Positions 34,385-45,232 of a stretch of DNA of 64,000 nucleotides are shown here, one piece after another. This stretch comes from Antilocapra americana (Eukaryota; Chordata; Mammalia; Artiodactyla; Antilocapridae): assembly GCA_007570785.1 (NCBI GenBank), contig ML664159.1, positions 5,489,987-5,553,986 of the forward strand, written 5' to 3'. Made by a program: the position numbers and the translations under genes. The notes below the pieces were generated by a model, which had not been told where the DNA came from, ran no database searches, and saw only the letters and a program-made list of their open reading frames with translations. The number at the start of each line of letters is the position of its first letter. The stretch's first letter is position 1.

Positions 34385-35219
34385 ATTGACTGAACCATTG
34401 TCAATTATCTCAACTAAACAATATTCAGGTATTTTAAATAATATATATTAAGTTATAGTTGGTTTGAAAATTCTCATCAAGTAATAGGTTTTTTACTTCT
34501 ACCCCCAATCTCCACGGCTTTGTAAAAGTAAAATGCAAAAAATTTTTATGCCATAGGTACAATTGTATAGAAATAATAAAACCCCAAACAGAATATGAGA
34601 AGTTGCAAAGGGATGGAATCTTCAGTTTTTGACGTGAGAAACTTGAGATGTATACATGTACGTCTTTTGTTTAAGTATTTATTTATTGTCATAGTGTTTG
34701 AGTGATAAAAGAGAAACACTAAAACAATAGCTTTCCACTTTACTTGGCAACTGCTTACTATGTTGTCTTCATCGGGAAGTGTAAATTTTAGGTCCATGCT
34801 ATAGAGTGCTGTTAGCTTGTGGCTTTTTCTAGGTATAGAATTGAGAAGGTTTTCCATTAAAGAATGCTAAAGGGAGAATATAATTTGCTATCCCAGAAAA
34901 TCCTTCTAGGGATACATCTAAGCTCTACTTTGATTCAAAAAGAACATCTTCTACCCACACCCCACACTCTCTCCCCCATTCAGACAGACAACTTTGAAAC
35001 ACTAGGCTAGTAAGAGAAGTCCTTCCCCCACTGCATTCCCCCACCTGAGTCTAAACCATCTGGCTGAGGGAGGGTCAGGGTGCTCCTGTGAGGCAGAAAC
35101 TTGATGTTTCAAGGCAATATGAGCATAAATGATTATTGATCATCTCATATGTCAAAGACATCTTGTGAAATATCATGTATGCGCTACATTCTGAGAAACA
35201 ATTATAATCATGGTTGATA
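34385..35219. other. Unannotated sequence
   Basis: AT-rich. A 103-codon minus frame at 34546-34857 has no recognised domain. Confidence 0.4.
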
Positions 35220-35410
35220 TTAATTTACCCAGGCATTGTGCTAAGCCTTAGGCATGTGTTATCGCATTTGATCTTCCCAACAATCCTCTAAGCTACATTC
35301 CATTAATAGTCCCATGTTACAGATTAAGAACATGAGATTTGAAGATTCATCAGCTGTTAAATGGAATGAAAATTAAGTAGCCTGTGACTGCAGAGCCATA
35401 CTCTAACAGA
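35220..35410 (-). mobile_element. MIR SINE
   Basis: 'aggcattgtgctaagcctta', 'ttgatcttcccaacaatcct', 'cccatgttacagattaagaa' are antisense MIR themes in order. Confidence 0.72.
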
Positions 35411-36287
35411 CCTAAACTCTCTGCCTTTCTGAATACTCATCTGGGTACTTTTTAACTGTTCACAAGATGAAAGTTCATGAGGTTTTCCCTAGACAAGCCA
35501 ATGATTTCCTCTAACTTGCAGGTATATAATAAGAACCACAAACTGGGGACGCCATAGTACAGGATCCAGATCCTCCCAACATGGGGGTGATCCAACACAG
35601 CAGTGATCTGTATCTGGGATGGACAACTCCTGCAGGGTAATTAGAGAGGAAACACACAGAGAAGAAAAAGCTGGCAGAAAACAGAATAATAGCCAGATCC
35701 AGGGATGTGTGTTTCATCGAAAATCAATGGACCACAGACTTACCCACTGAAAAAGTGATGCATAAAGCTGTGGAGATTGGGGGTAGAAGAAAGATAGGCA
35801 TCTACTTACCCAGAGATTGAAAAAACTACCACAAATGAGATCTCACAGTGGACTGAAGAAGCAAGCTTCATCTTAACAAGAAGAACCACTATCTAAAGGT
35901 TTAAAGTCTCAAGAAATAGCTATAAGAGTTTTCAGACCAAAAACTTATGAGCCACAGCAGTTGAGGATTGGGGGCTTTGGGAAAGCTCCCTGAGTAGCCT
36001 GAGTGGAAACTCACAGGTTCTGCCTGATGCAAGGTTTGTATTTCTAAAACTCTCACATCAAGATGAAAGTTAGCTGTGTTCTTGAAACAACAGTGTATTT
36101 TGAACTTTGGAATAAAACGAGAACTAGAGGGGAAGAAGAGGCAAGAAGGCAAATACATGGGAACAGAGGTTTTGAGTACAAGTATCCTCTTAGTAAAAGT
36201 AATGAATGGGAAACTGAAGATGATGCAATGACTCTTTGGATGCTGCATGCTGGAATTCTGCTGTGGGTCACTGTGGAACAGATTGTG
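35411..36287. other. Unannotated sequence
   Basis: No repeat recognised. A 193-codon minus frame (35901-36482) begins inside the neighbouring SINE. Its N-terminal third is SINE translation and the rest has no known domain, so it is not called. Confidence 0.4.
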
Positions 36288-36493
36288 CAGTGTTAGTTGC
36301 TTAGTCGTGTCTGACTCTTTGAGACCCCATAGACTGTAGCCCACCAGGCTTCTCCATCCATGGATTCTCCAGGCAACAATGCTGGAGTGGGTAGCCATTC
36401 CCTTCTCCAGGGGATCTTCCTGATGCAGAGACTGAACCCGTGTCTCCTGTATGGCAGGTGGGTCCTTTACCATCTGAGCCACCAGGGAAGCCC
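36288..36493 (-). mobile_element. Bov-tA/Bov-A2 SINE
   Basis: 'agtgttagttgcttagtcgt', 'tgactctttgagaccccata', 'cttctccaggggatcttcct', 'ctgagccaccagggaagccc'. Complete. Confidence 0.95.
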
Positions 36494-36524
36494 GAGGTTA
36501 TACAGGATGGTGAACAAACCCGGA

Positions 36525-36740
36525 GTCTGGAGTCAAGAAAGACCAGATTCAGGTCTTAGGAGGCATACTTCTTAGAGGTATGCCTTTAGGAAACTTACTT
36601 CAAATCTCTGAACCTGCATTTTCTTATCTGTAACATGAAACCAATCATACTTGGTCTAGTGTTGTTGTGAGATGTGAATACCATAAAGTACATGAAATAC
36701 TAAACACATAATAAGTACTCAACAAGCTCAGGTCTCTCTC
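36525..36740 (+). mobile_element. MIR SINE
   Basis: 'ttcaaatctctgaacctgca', 'ttttcttatctgtaacatga', 'gtgttgttgtgagatgtgaa', 'cataataagtactcaacaa' follow sense MIR. Confidence 0.78.
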
Positions 36741-37365
36741 CCTCTTTCCTTCTGAGAGTTGCCTTTTATTAATCAGGAAATTTATTTGAACCTGTCAGGA
36801 TAGCCTTATAATTCAAACACATCGTTCAAGAGCTCAAGATAACAGGATTCTTCAGCCTTGTTTCTCAAAGAACCTTAAAGGTGATCAAAATACTAAAGCT
36901 TTTCTTTTCTCTTTACTTCCCTCCCACTGGGTGGTATACTGAATTTTTCTAACCAGTTGACTTCACGTTGGCAGCTTGTGATCAGCCATAGTGAAAGTAT
37001 TTACACCATGGGACTGGAAACATCTCCTTTTATGTTACCAGAGAGCTGGGTTATGAGCAGATCACGCGGCAACCCCACAGCTGCTGCAAAACCTTTCTCT
37101 TCAACTCTCACCTCCTCCCCACCCCCACCCTCCAGAAAAAGACTTATTCTCTTTCACAAGCTTCACGTCTTTCTGCGACAAACCCACCTTAACACATGGA
37201 CCCACCATGCTTCTCTCCAGACACAGAGGATGGAGGAGAGCAGGGCTGGAAAAGGCAAGGTTGTCTTTGGGTGGAACAGGAGAGAGATGCTATCAGAATC
37301 ACTCCTGGGTTAATAGTATCTACCCTCCATGAGGGTTGGCTGTGAACACTGATCATGGATTCTCT
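36741..37365. other. Unannotated sequence
   Basis: Holds a 118-codon plus frame at 36957-37313 with no recognised domain. Confidence 0.4.
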
Positions 37366-37376
37366 ACACCAAACTT

Positions 37377-37576
37377 GTTAAGTCACTAAGTCGTATCTGA
37401 TTCTTTGTGACTCCATGGACTGTAGCCCACCAGGCTATGGAATCTGTGGATTTTCCCAGTGTGGGTTGCCATTTCCTTCTCCAGGGGATCTTCCCAACCC
37501 AGAGATCAAATATGCATCTCTTCTGTATCCTGCATAGCAGGCCAATTCTTTCCCACTGAAACATCAAGAAAGCCCC
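37377..37576 (-). mobile_element. Bov-tA/Bov-A2 SINE
   Basis: 'gttaagtcactaagtcgtat', 'tgactccatggactgtagcc', 'cttctccaggggatcttccc', 'gcaggccaattctttccc'. Target duplication acaccaaactt at 37366-37376 versus acaccacactt at 37577-37587. About 15 bases around 37440 are lost relative to relatives. Confidence 0.93.
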
Positions 37577-37587
37577 ACACCACACTT

Positions 37588-38330
37588 ATAGCACTTCTAA
37601 AACTCAGGACTGAAGGATTCCCACCTTTGGAGTTTTTAACCTTGAAAAAAAAATCAAAGAACAAGACCTTGCTGAGTCCACCTTTACGTCACCTCAGGGA
37701 CCACATGCTCTTTAGTCCACTGCCTCAGATAGTACCTGGAATCTGGTATTCATTCCTACCTGTGTTTCTTGGAAGGCACAACCAGACAGGATTTCCATAA
37801 CGATCTGTGGCCCACCAGGGATTATCTGGGATGTGAATGACCCAGTGTACGATATAGGAATAAACCCAAAATGTTAAAGTTCCTCTACTAAACAAAACTT
37901 AGCAAGCAATACAGTCTGCCCAGGGTAGACAGGAGTTGCTTTTTCTGCATGCAGACCAACCAATGAGACCTCTCAGCTTCAAGGGATGTCTTCTTGTGCT
38001 GATATTCTATAGGCTGCCATGTGGTTCTCTCCTGAGGGAGTCTCTGAGAAAGGTGGTCTCCTAGCTTGCATTCCTGCCCTCCCTTTTGTCCATGCCTTAA
38101 GGTTGGTAAATGTCCCAGGGAAAGCAGCCCTGGCAATCAGCTGTTGTTTGGCAGTGAATTCTTGTAATTATCAGTGAGATTAGAGACTATAGTCTTCTTA
38201 GAGTCATTGTGAGAGAAAAGAATCTTATAAGTTCTTCTAAAAATCTGTTTAAGTTCTTAAAAAAAAATACTCAAGCTGCATGATGAGGCAAATAGATTTA
38301 ATACACAGGGATGGCCTTAGGTGGAGGAAT
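37588..38330. other. Unannotated sequence
   Basis: No repeat or gene recognised. Confidence 0.4.
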
Positions 38331-38425
38331 GGCAGGAAAGCGACATTTACCTGGAACTCAGTGTGCGCTAGTAGGCACACCATGCCTCATCTAATCCTCA
38401 CAACAAGCTTATGAAAAAAATACAA
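38331..38425 (-). mobile_element. MIR-family SINE fragment
   Basis: 'cctggaactcagtgtgcgct', 'atgcctcatctaatcctcac', 'aacaagcttatg' resemble the antisense MIR or MIR3 end. Confidence 0.55.
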
Positions 38426-38497
38426 TTCTAAAGGGAAAAAAATCACTCCTTTGTGTCTCTCCTTTACTCTCACCTTCTATACTACTATATTTGTGAC

Positions 38498-39555
38498 ATC
38501 AGATGTATGAGTTTTCCATACACCAAGCAATTCTATGACAAGAACTGGTGTCCCACGATCTAACTCAATTCTGACACCATCTACCTGGGGATAGCATCAG
38601 ATCCCACAGGTTAAGGGCTCAGCTCTGCAAGAGTGACCCACTTCAGATGCCAATTACAAGTCCAATTGCCATCTGTCCTTCTGACCAACTGGCAATTAGT
38701 CATAAGTTCCCAGTATCCACTCCTTGGGTTTGATTAACTTGCTAGTGTTTCTTACAGAACTCAGTACAGTTTAATTACTAGGTTAATAAGGAATAAGCAT
38801 GCCTGCATGCTCAGTAGTGTCTGACTCTTTGCAGCCCCATAGACTATCACCCACCAGGTTCCTCTCTCCATGGAATTTCCCAGGCTAGAACACTGGAGTG
38901 GGTTGCCATTTCCCGCTTGAGGGGTCTTCCCAACCCAGGGATTGAACCTATGTCTCTTACATCTTCTGCATTGGCAGGAGGATTCTTTACCACTGTGCCA
39001 TCGAGGAAGCATTCTAGGAAGAGAAATTACTAGATTACCAGTTTATTATAAAAAGATATAACTCAGTAAAAGCCAGACGGAAGAGAGGCATAGAATGAGG
39101 TGTGGGGAAAGGGTGAGGGATTTCTACGCTTTCTCCGAGCACACTGTCTCAGCATATTTTCATGTTCCTCCAACCTGGAAGTTCGCAGAAACCCATCCTT
39201 TTAGATGTTTATGGAGGTGTCATTATATAAGCATGATTGATTAGATCACTGGCCACTGGTGACTGATTTAAAATCCAGCTGTGCTCTCCTCTCCAGAGAT
39301 TAGGGAGTGGATTGAAAGGTCCAACCCTCGAATAACATGGTAGGTTCTCCAGGCAACTAGCTCCCATCCTTAGGGGCTTTTCAAAAGTCACCTCATTAAC
39401 ATAAACTTTGGGGTGGCAGAAAGGGGCTTATTATGAATAACAAGAGACAGCCATTCCTTTCACTTTCAGTGTTCTTACTGTTTAGGAAATTTCAAAGTTT
39501 TCAGAAGCTCTGTGCCAGAACTGAGATGAAGACCAAATATACATTCCTCATTATA
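38498..39555 (-). repeat. Old LTR-like mammalian repeat, split by a SINE
   Basis: Left piece 38498-38785 ('gatcccacaggttaagggct', 'ccactccttgggtttgatta') and right piece 39025-39555 ('ccagtttattataaaaagat', 'tttatggaggtgtcattata', 'catgattgattagatcactg') read as one widespread repeat, about 820 bases without the SINE. The minus strand has an AATAAA-containing motif near 39040, as expected of an LTR polyadenylation signal. Family name uncertain. Confidence 0.55.
38786..39024 (-). mobile_element. Bov-tA/Bov-A2 SINE
   Basis: 'gcctgcatgctcagtagtgt', 'tctgactctttgcagcccca', 'cttcccaacccagggattga', 'attctttaccactgtgccat'. A 13-base duplication, aattactaggtta at 38773-38785 and aattactagatta at 39025-39037, marks insertion into the older repeat. 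About 14 extra bases lie between the tRNA-like end and the right duplication. Confidence 0.94.
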
Positions 39556-39559
39556 AATC

Positions 39560-39720
39560 ATAATATTACAACTATTATGATCCCTGCTTTACAGATAAAC
39601 AAATCAAGGCTCAAAGACATGAAATAATTGCCCATGAGATAAAAACCAATTAGTGATTAAGCCAGGATTTTCACCGTGGTCCGTTTGGCGCAGAAACCTA
39701 CATTCTTCCCTCTAAGATGT
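39560..39720 (-). mobile_element. MIR SINE
   Basis: 'ttatgatccctgctttacag', 'aaatcaaggctcaaagacat', 'gattaagccaggattttcac' are antisense MIR themes. Confidence 0.68.
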
Positions 39721-40020
39721 GCTTGCTATGCTGCCTATCTGATAAATCACCAGAGAAAGTTCATAGTGAGATGGCTTGGTCAAGCAGAGTCTATGTTGAA
39801 GAAGAAGCTTGCCTTAGCCAGTGGTCAAAATCTATGTGAATCAGGACTTTAAGAGTATTATTTGTTTGGGGACTGGGCAGTTAGCACAAAGGATATAGTA
39901 TGCCTGTTTGTGCCCAGTCAACAGCAGAGTAAAATCTCCAGAATGGAAGTAGTTTGCTACAGGACAATACTTACCAGATGTTTGACTTTGGCCAAATCAC
40001 AACCTCCCTGAGACTCTGTA
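39721..40020. other. Unannotated sequence
   Basis: No gene or repeat recognised. Confidence 0.45.
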
Positions 40021-40021
40021 T

Positions 40022-40860
40022 CTGTTACCGAGTGCTCACCACATGATAGGCCAATGAACTTGAGAGACAAAGTGTTGAGGTAAGGAATAAGACTTTATTT
40101 GGAGAGCCTGCTGTCTGAGGAGATGGCAGCCTCATGTTTCAAAATAACCATCTTGTCAGAGTCTAGATGCCAAGTTCTTTCCTGGGACAGAGATGGAGGT
40201 GGTGATGAAACAAAGGAAAAAGGCTAATGATCTTGCAAATATCTCCTAGGATGGCAAGCCTCCGACAGGAGGATGTGTTAATTTCTTTCTTCCTTCAATC
40301 TACAGGTGAACCAGGTTATGAGCAGAGGCATTTAGCCTAACAGTTAGGCAACAAAAGTGTTAGTTGCTTAGTTGCGTCTGATTCTTTTTGACCCCATGGA
40401 CTGTAGCCCACCAGGCTCCTCTGCCCATAGGATTTCCCAGGCAAGAATACTGGAGTGGATTGCCATTCCCTTCTCCAGGGGATCTTCCCAACCCAGGGAT
40501 TCAACCCATGTCTCTTTGCCTCCTGCATTGCCAGGCAGATTCTTTACCAGCTAAACCACCAGTGAAGCCCAACAGTCAGGCAGAAGAGCAAGACTCTCTA
40601 AGGCAGGCCATCATGTATGATTATAATAACAAAAGCAACAGAAAGCAACTCAAAGAAACAGTTTCAGCATAGAGTCAGAATTGACTTCTCTCTGCAACAT
40701 AGCCATTAGAGTAAGGCCAATTCCACTTCCTTAACAAAGCTGTTTAAAGACTAAACAAAATAAAACACGTAAAAGCAGTTTGGAAACCATACAGCCTTTT
40801 AAGATAGTCAGTTAATTTTGTTTCCTGACCCCTGAACAGAAAGGGGTAACTGGGACTCAT
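40022..40860 (-). mobile_element. Probable endogenous retrovirus solo LTR, split by a SINE
   Basis: A block beginning 'tgttaccgagtgctcaccac' contains 'ggaataagactttatttgga', which on the minus strand gives an AATAAA signal. It resumes after the SINE at 40571. The right end lies at about 40810-40860. No gag, pol or env reading is present in or beside it. This is an interpretation from layout and the signal only; the family was not identified. Confidence 0.45.
40351..40570 (-). mobile_element. Bov-tA/Bov-A2 SINE
   Basis: 'agtgttagttgcttagttgc', 'gaccccatggactgtagccc', 'cttctccaggggatcttccc', 'accagtgaagccc'. Target duplication aacagttaggca at 40339-40350 versus aacagtcaggca at 40571-40582. Confidence 0.96.
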
Positions 40861-41639
40861 TTATATTTTCAGAGAAATTCTGTATGTTTTTTAAACAAAT
40901 TTGCATATTTCCTTCACTCCGTATTCAACACACTTTTATTAAATATCTGATATGTTCCAGTATCCCTGACAGATAGTAAAGATGCAAAGACCAAGAAGAC
41001 ATGCACTTTGCCCTTAAAGGCAGACCTCACAGACTAGGAGACAAGACAGACAGTAAAGTATTAAGTGCCATGTGATAAGTGATGAAACAAAAAGAGAATC
41101 ATCAAGTCTGCCTTAAGTCAGGGAAGGCTGGGTTTTGCAGGATAAACAGGAGCTCACTAAGCAGATGAAGTTTCCCCCACAGTCAGTATCTCCCATCAGG
41201 AAGCTTCCATAAGCCTCTTATCCTTATCCATCAGAGGGCAGAGAGAATGAAAACCACAATCACAGAAAACTAATCAAACTGATCACATGGACCACAGCCT
41301 TTTCTACCTCAAAGAAACTATGAGCCATACCACATAGGGCCACCCAAGACGGACAGGTCATGGTGGAGAGTTCTGACAAAACGTGGTCCACTGGAGAAGG
41401 GAATGGCAAACCACTTCAGTCTTCTTGCCTTGAGAACCCCATGAACAGTATGAAAATGCAAAAAGATAGGACACTGAAAGATGAACTACCCAGGTTGGTA
41501 GGTGCTCTTGTCCAATAGACAAGAGTAGAGAAATAACTTCAGAAAGAATGAAGAGACAGAGCTAAATCAGAAACAACAACCAGTTTTGGATGTGACTGGT
41601 GATAGAAGTAAAGTCTGATGCTGTAAAGAGCAATATTGC

Positions 41640-42420
41640 ATAGGAACCCAGAATGTTCCATGAATCATGGATCCATGAAATCATGGTAAATTAGAAGTGG
41701 TCAAAAAGGAGATGGCAGAGTGAACATTGACATTTGAGGAATCAGTGAACTAAAATGGACTGGAATGGACGAGTTGAACTCAGATGACCATTATATCTAT
41801 TACTGTGGGCAATAATCCCTTCAAAGAAACAAAGTAGCCCTCATAGTCAACAAAAGAGTCTGAAAAGCAGTATTTGGGTGCAATCTCAAAAATGACAGAA
41901 TGATCTCTGTTCATTTCCAAGGCAAACCATTCAATATCACAGTAATCCATCTACGTACCAACCAGTAATGCTGAAGAAGCTGAAGTTGAATGATTCTATG
42001 AAGACCTACAAGTTGTTCTAAAGCCAACACCCAAAAAACATGTCTTTTTCATCATAAGGGACTGGAATGCAAAAGAAGACAGTCAAGAGATACATGAAGT
42101 GACAGGCAAATTTGGCCTTGGAGTACAGAGTAAGGCAGGGCAAAGGCTAACAGAGTTTTGCCAAAGGAATGCACTGGTCATAGCAAACACCGTCTTCCAA
42201 CAACACAAGAGAAAACTCTACACATGGACATCACCAGATGGTCAATACTGAAATGAGATTGATTATATTCTTTGCAATCGAAGATGGAGAAGCTCTATAC
42301 AGTCAGCAAAAACAAGACAGGGAGCTGACTGTGGCTCAGATCATGAAATCCTTATTGCCAAATTCAGACTTAAATTGAAGAAAGTAGGAAAACCACTAGA
42401 CCATTCAGGTATGATCTAAA
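41640..42420 (+). pseudogene. BovB endonuclease domain relic
   Basis: The apurinic-type endonuclease reading shows a DWN motif at 42060-42068 and an SDHE motif at 42336-42347, both in the same frame. An in-frame TGA at 42249-42251, where relatives have CGA, splits the two motifs; it looks like CpG deamination. Further indels upstream remove any long open frame. Confidence 0.85.
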
Positions 42421-42660
42421 TCAAATTTCTTACGATCATACTGTGAAAGTGACAAATAGATTCAAGAGATTAGATCTGATAGACAGAGTTCCTAAAGAAC
42501 TATAGATGGAGGTTTGTGACATTGTACAGGAAACAGTGATCAAGACCATCCTCAAGAAAAAGAAATGCAAAAAGGCAAAAGAGTTGTCTGGGGAGACCTT
42601 ACAAATAGCTGAGAAAAGAAGGGATGCTAAAAGCAAAAGAGAAAAGGAAGACATACCCAT

Positions 42661-43624
42661 TTGAACACAGAGTTCCAAAGAATAGCAAGGAGAGATAAGA
42701 AAGCCTTTCTCAGTGATCAATGCAAAGAAATAGAGGAAAACAATAGAATGAGAAAGACTAGAGATCTCTTGAGGAAAATTAGAGATATCAAGGGAACATT
42801 TCATGCAAAGATGGGCTCAATAAAGGACAGAAATGGTATGGATCTAGCAGAAGCAGAAGATATTAAGAAGAGGTGGAAAGAATACACAGAAGAACTGTAC
42901 AAGAAAGATCTTCATGACCAGATCACCACGATGGTGTGATGACTCACCTAGAGCCAGACATTCTGGAATGCAAAGTCAACTAAACCTTAGGAAGCATCAC
43001 TATGAACAAAGCTAGTGGAGGTGATGGAATCCCAGTTGAACTATTTCAAATCCTAAAGATAATGCTGTGAAAGTGCTGCACTCAATATGCCAGCAAATTT
43101 GGAAACCTCAGCAGTGGCCATAGGACTGGAAAAGGTCAGTTTTCATTCCAATCCCAAAGGCAATGCCAAAGAATGCTCGAACTACCACACAATTGCACTC
43201 ATCTCACATACTAGCAAAGTAATGCTCAAAATTCCCCAAGCCAGCCTTCAACAGTACATGAACCGTGAACTTCCAGATATTCAAGCTGGATTTAGAAAAG
43301 GCACAGGAACCAGAGATCAAATTGCCAACATCTGTTGGATCATAGAAAAAGCAAGAGAGTTCCAGAAGAAACATCTGTTTCTGCTTTACTGACTATGCCA
43401 AAGCCTTTGACTGTGTGAATCACAACAAACTGTGGAGAATTCGTCAAGAGATGGGAATATCAGGCCACCTTACCTGCCTTCTGAGAAATCTATATGCAGG
43501 TCAAGAAGCATCAGTTAGAACTGGACATGGAACAACAGGCTGGTTCCAAAATGGGAAAGGAGAAAGTCAAGGCTGTATATTGTCATCCTGCTTATTTAAC
43601 TTATGTGCAGAGTACATCATGTGA
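42661..43624 (+). pseudogene. BovB reverse transcriptase relic, N-terminal and palm part
   Basis: Frames at 42661-42939 ('DQCKEIEENNRMRKTRDLL', 'MGSIKDRNGMDL'), 43087-43392 ('PANLETSAVAIGLEKVSFHS', 'IQAGFRKGTGTRDQIANIC') and 43415-43624 ('LWRIRQEMGISGHLTCLLRN') are successive RT parts. An extra base near 43366 (aagaaacatc) shifts the frame just before the 'TDYAKAFDCVNH' motif. A TGA at 43622-43624 replaces an arginine codon after 'AEYIM'. Confidence 0.9.
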
Positions 43625-43666
43625 AATGCCAGGCTGGATGAAGCACAAGCTGGAATCAAAATTGAA

Positions 43667-44329
43667 GTGAGAAAAATCAATAACCTCAGATATGCAGATG
43701 ATACCACCCTTATGGTAGAAAGTGAAGAGGAACTAAAGAGCCTCTTGATGAAAGTGAAAGAGGAGAGTGAAAAAGCTGGCTTAAAGCTCAACATTGAAAA
43801 AACTAAGATCATGTCATCTGGTCCCATCACTTCCTGGCAAATAGAGGGGGAAACAGTGGAAACAGTGACAGACTTTATTTTCTTGGGCTCCAAAATCACT
43901 GCAGATGATGATTGCAGCCATGAAATTAAAAGACACTTGCTCCTTGGAAGAAAAGCTCTGACCAACCTAGACAGCATATTAAAAAGCAGGGACATTACTT
44001 TGCCGACAAATGTTTGTCTAGTCAAAGTTATGGTTTTTCCAGTAGTCATGTATGGATGTGAGAGTTGGACTCTAAAGAAAACTGAGAGCCAAAGAATTGA
44101 TGCTTTTGAACTGTGGTGTTGGAGAAGACTCTTGAGAGTCCCTTGGACTGCAAGGAGACCCAACCAGTCCCTCCTAAAGGAGATCAGTCCTGAATATTCC
44201 TTGGAAGGACTGATGCTGAAGCTGAAACTCCAATACTTTGGCCACCTGATGCAAAGAACTGACTCACTAGAAAAGACCCTGATGCTGAGAAAGATTGAAG
44301 GCAGGAGGAGAAGGGCCAACAGAGGATGA
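43667..44329 (+). pseudogene. BovB reverse transcriptase C-terminal relic, 220 codons
   Basis: The longest sense frame of the element. Residues 8-11 are the catalytic YADD (43691-43702). It continues through 'ESEEELKSLLMKVKEESEK', 'ITSWQIEGETVETVTDFIF', 'CSHEIKRHLLLGRKALTNL', 'MYGCESWTLKKTESQRIDA' and 'CWRRLLRVPWTARRPNQSL'. It is in the same frame as 43415-43624, split from it only by the TGA at 43622. Without the upstream domains it is inert. The opposing 250-codon minus frame is its antisense shadow. Confidence 0.93.
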
Positions 44330-44662
44330 GATGGTTGGATGGCATCACCAACTCGAAGGACCTGAGTTTGAGTAAGCTCTGGGAGTCGGTGATGGACAGG
44401 AAGTGTGGCATGCTACATTCCATGGGGTTACAAAGAGTTGGACATGACTGAGCGACTGAAGTGAACTAAACTGAAGTAGATGAAGAGAGTTGGGTAGATA
44501 TGGCAACCAGAGGGAATGTGCAAAGACCCAGAGGCTTGAAAAAGCATTGCTCATTGTAATTTCCCTTTGATTAAAACATGAGATTGAGATATGAACTTGG
44601 TCACTGCCCTTCATGGGCACAGTGTGATAGAATGGAAAAACACATAAAATAAGCCATCTTAA

Positions 44663-45125
44663 TGTTAGCGTGAGTTCGTGTGCCTGACACACAGTGAGTC
44701 CAAACAAACCAAAAGCGAGAAAGGTTTATTGCAGAGCCATGCAAGGAGATGGGTGGCTCATGCTCTGACAAGCCTTGGGCTCCCTAAAGCGTTTCCACAA
44801 AGAGTTGTTAAAAATCAGGCAGAGAAAAGAGGTCACAGGGTATGTGATCAGTTCATGCACAATTCTTTAATGTGCTGTTGGTTAGGTTGGTGTCACAGCA
44901 GTTAACATTATCAGTCCTTGGATTCCAGGAGGCCTGGGGCAATGTGCTTATAGTTATTTAGTAGTTAACACATTTGATTTAAGGAGGGGGGGCTCCATAT
45001 CTGTCAAACAACTAGGGAAATGTGCATCAAATACTGTTATCTGGGTACTTCAGAGAGGAACTGAAACAGAGGATATGATGAAAGGCCTGTCCTGGGAAGG
45101 CCCTATGGGGTCCTGTTCAGTTACA
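44663..45125 (-). mobile_element. Probable endogenous retrovirus LTR
   Basis: 'gcgagaaaggtttattgcag' gives AATAAA on the minus strand at about 44725. The surrounding text ('atgcaaggagatgggtggct', 'catgctctgac') is of a kind seen in ruminant LTRs. The boundaries (TG near 44663, CA near 45125) are tentative, no flanking duplication was found, and no retroviral protein reading accompanies it. Confidence 0.45.
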
Positions 45126-45232
45126 CTGTTTTGTGGAAAACCAGGATACAAAAGCACATGCTCTATGATCTCATCTGTGGAATTAAAGGGAAAGAAATGT
45201 ATATGAAGTTGACTGGAAACTAACTAAAGAGA

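Larger units (their letters stand above)
41171..44473 (+). mobile_element. BovB (RTE) LINE, nearly full length
   Basis: About 3.3 kb, the usual size for BovB. The 5' region starts near 'cccacagtcagtatctccc', followed by the APE-type endonuclease, reverse transcriptase and 3' region, ending 'gagcgactgaagtgaactaa'. A 12-base target duplication, aagcagatgaag at 41159-41170 and aagtagatgaag at 44474-44485, with one mismatch, brackets it. All frames are interrupted, so it cannot make its proteins. BovB is known as a horizontally transferred RTE element abundant in ruminants and squamates. Confidence 0.97.
40925..44570 (-). mobile_element. L2 LINE fragment, split by the BovB insertion
   Basis: Left piece 40925-41170: 'acttttattaaatatctgat', 'aagatgcaaagaccaagaag', 'gtcagggaaggctgggtttt'. 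Right piece 44486-44570: 'gagggaatgtgcaaagaccc', 'gaggcttgaaaaagcattgc'. In antisense L2 these are neighbouring segments ('gtcagggaaggcttc' then 'gggaacagcatgtgcaaagg'), so the two flanks rejoin once the 3.3-kb BovB is taken out. Confidence 0.75.

Noticed and set aside
35901..36482. 193-codon minus-strand frame
   Set aside because: It starts inside a Bov SINE ('MAQMVKDPPAIQETRVQSL') and runs into non-coding DNA; no domain.
43567..44319. 250-codon minus-strand open frame, the longest in the window
   Set aside because: It is the exact antisense of the BovB RT C-terminal frame, and the same antisense wording recurs opposite the BovB at 8331-8774.
41171..44473. BovB as an active autonomous element
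   Set aside because: A stop in the endonuclease (42249), an RT frameshift near 43366 and a stop at 43622 preclude any complete protein.
40022..45125. The two LTR-like blocks as a pair flanking a provirus
   Set aside because: They do not resemble each other, and the DNA between them is L2 and BovB with no retroviral reading.
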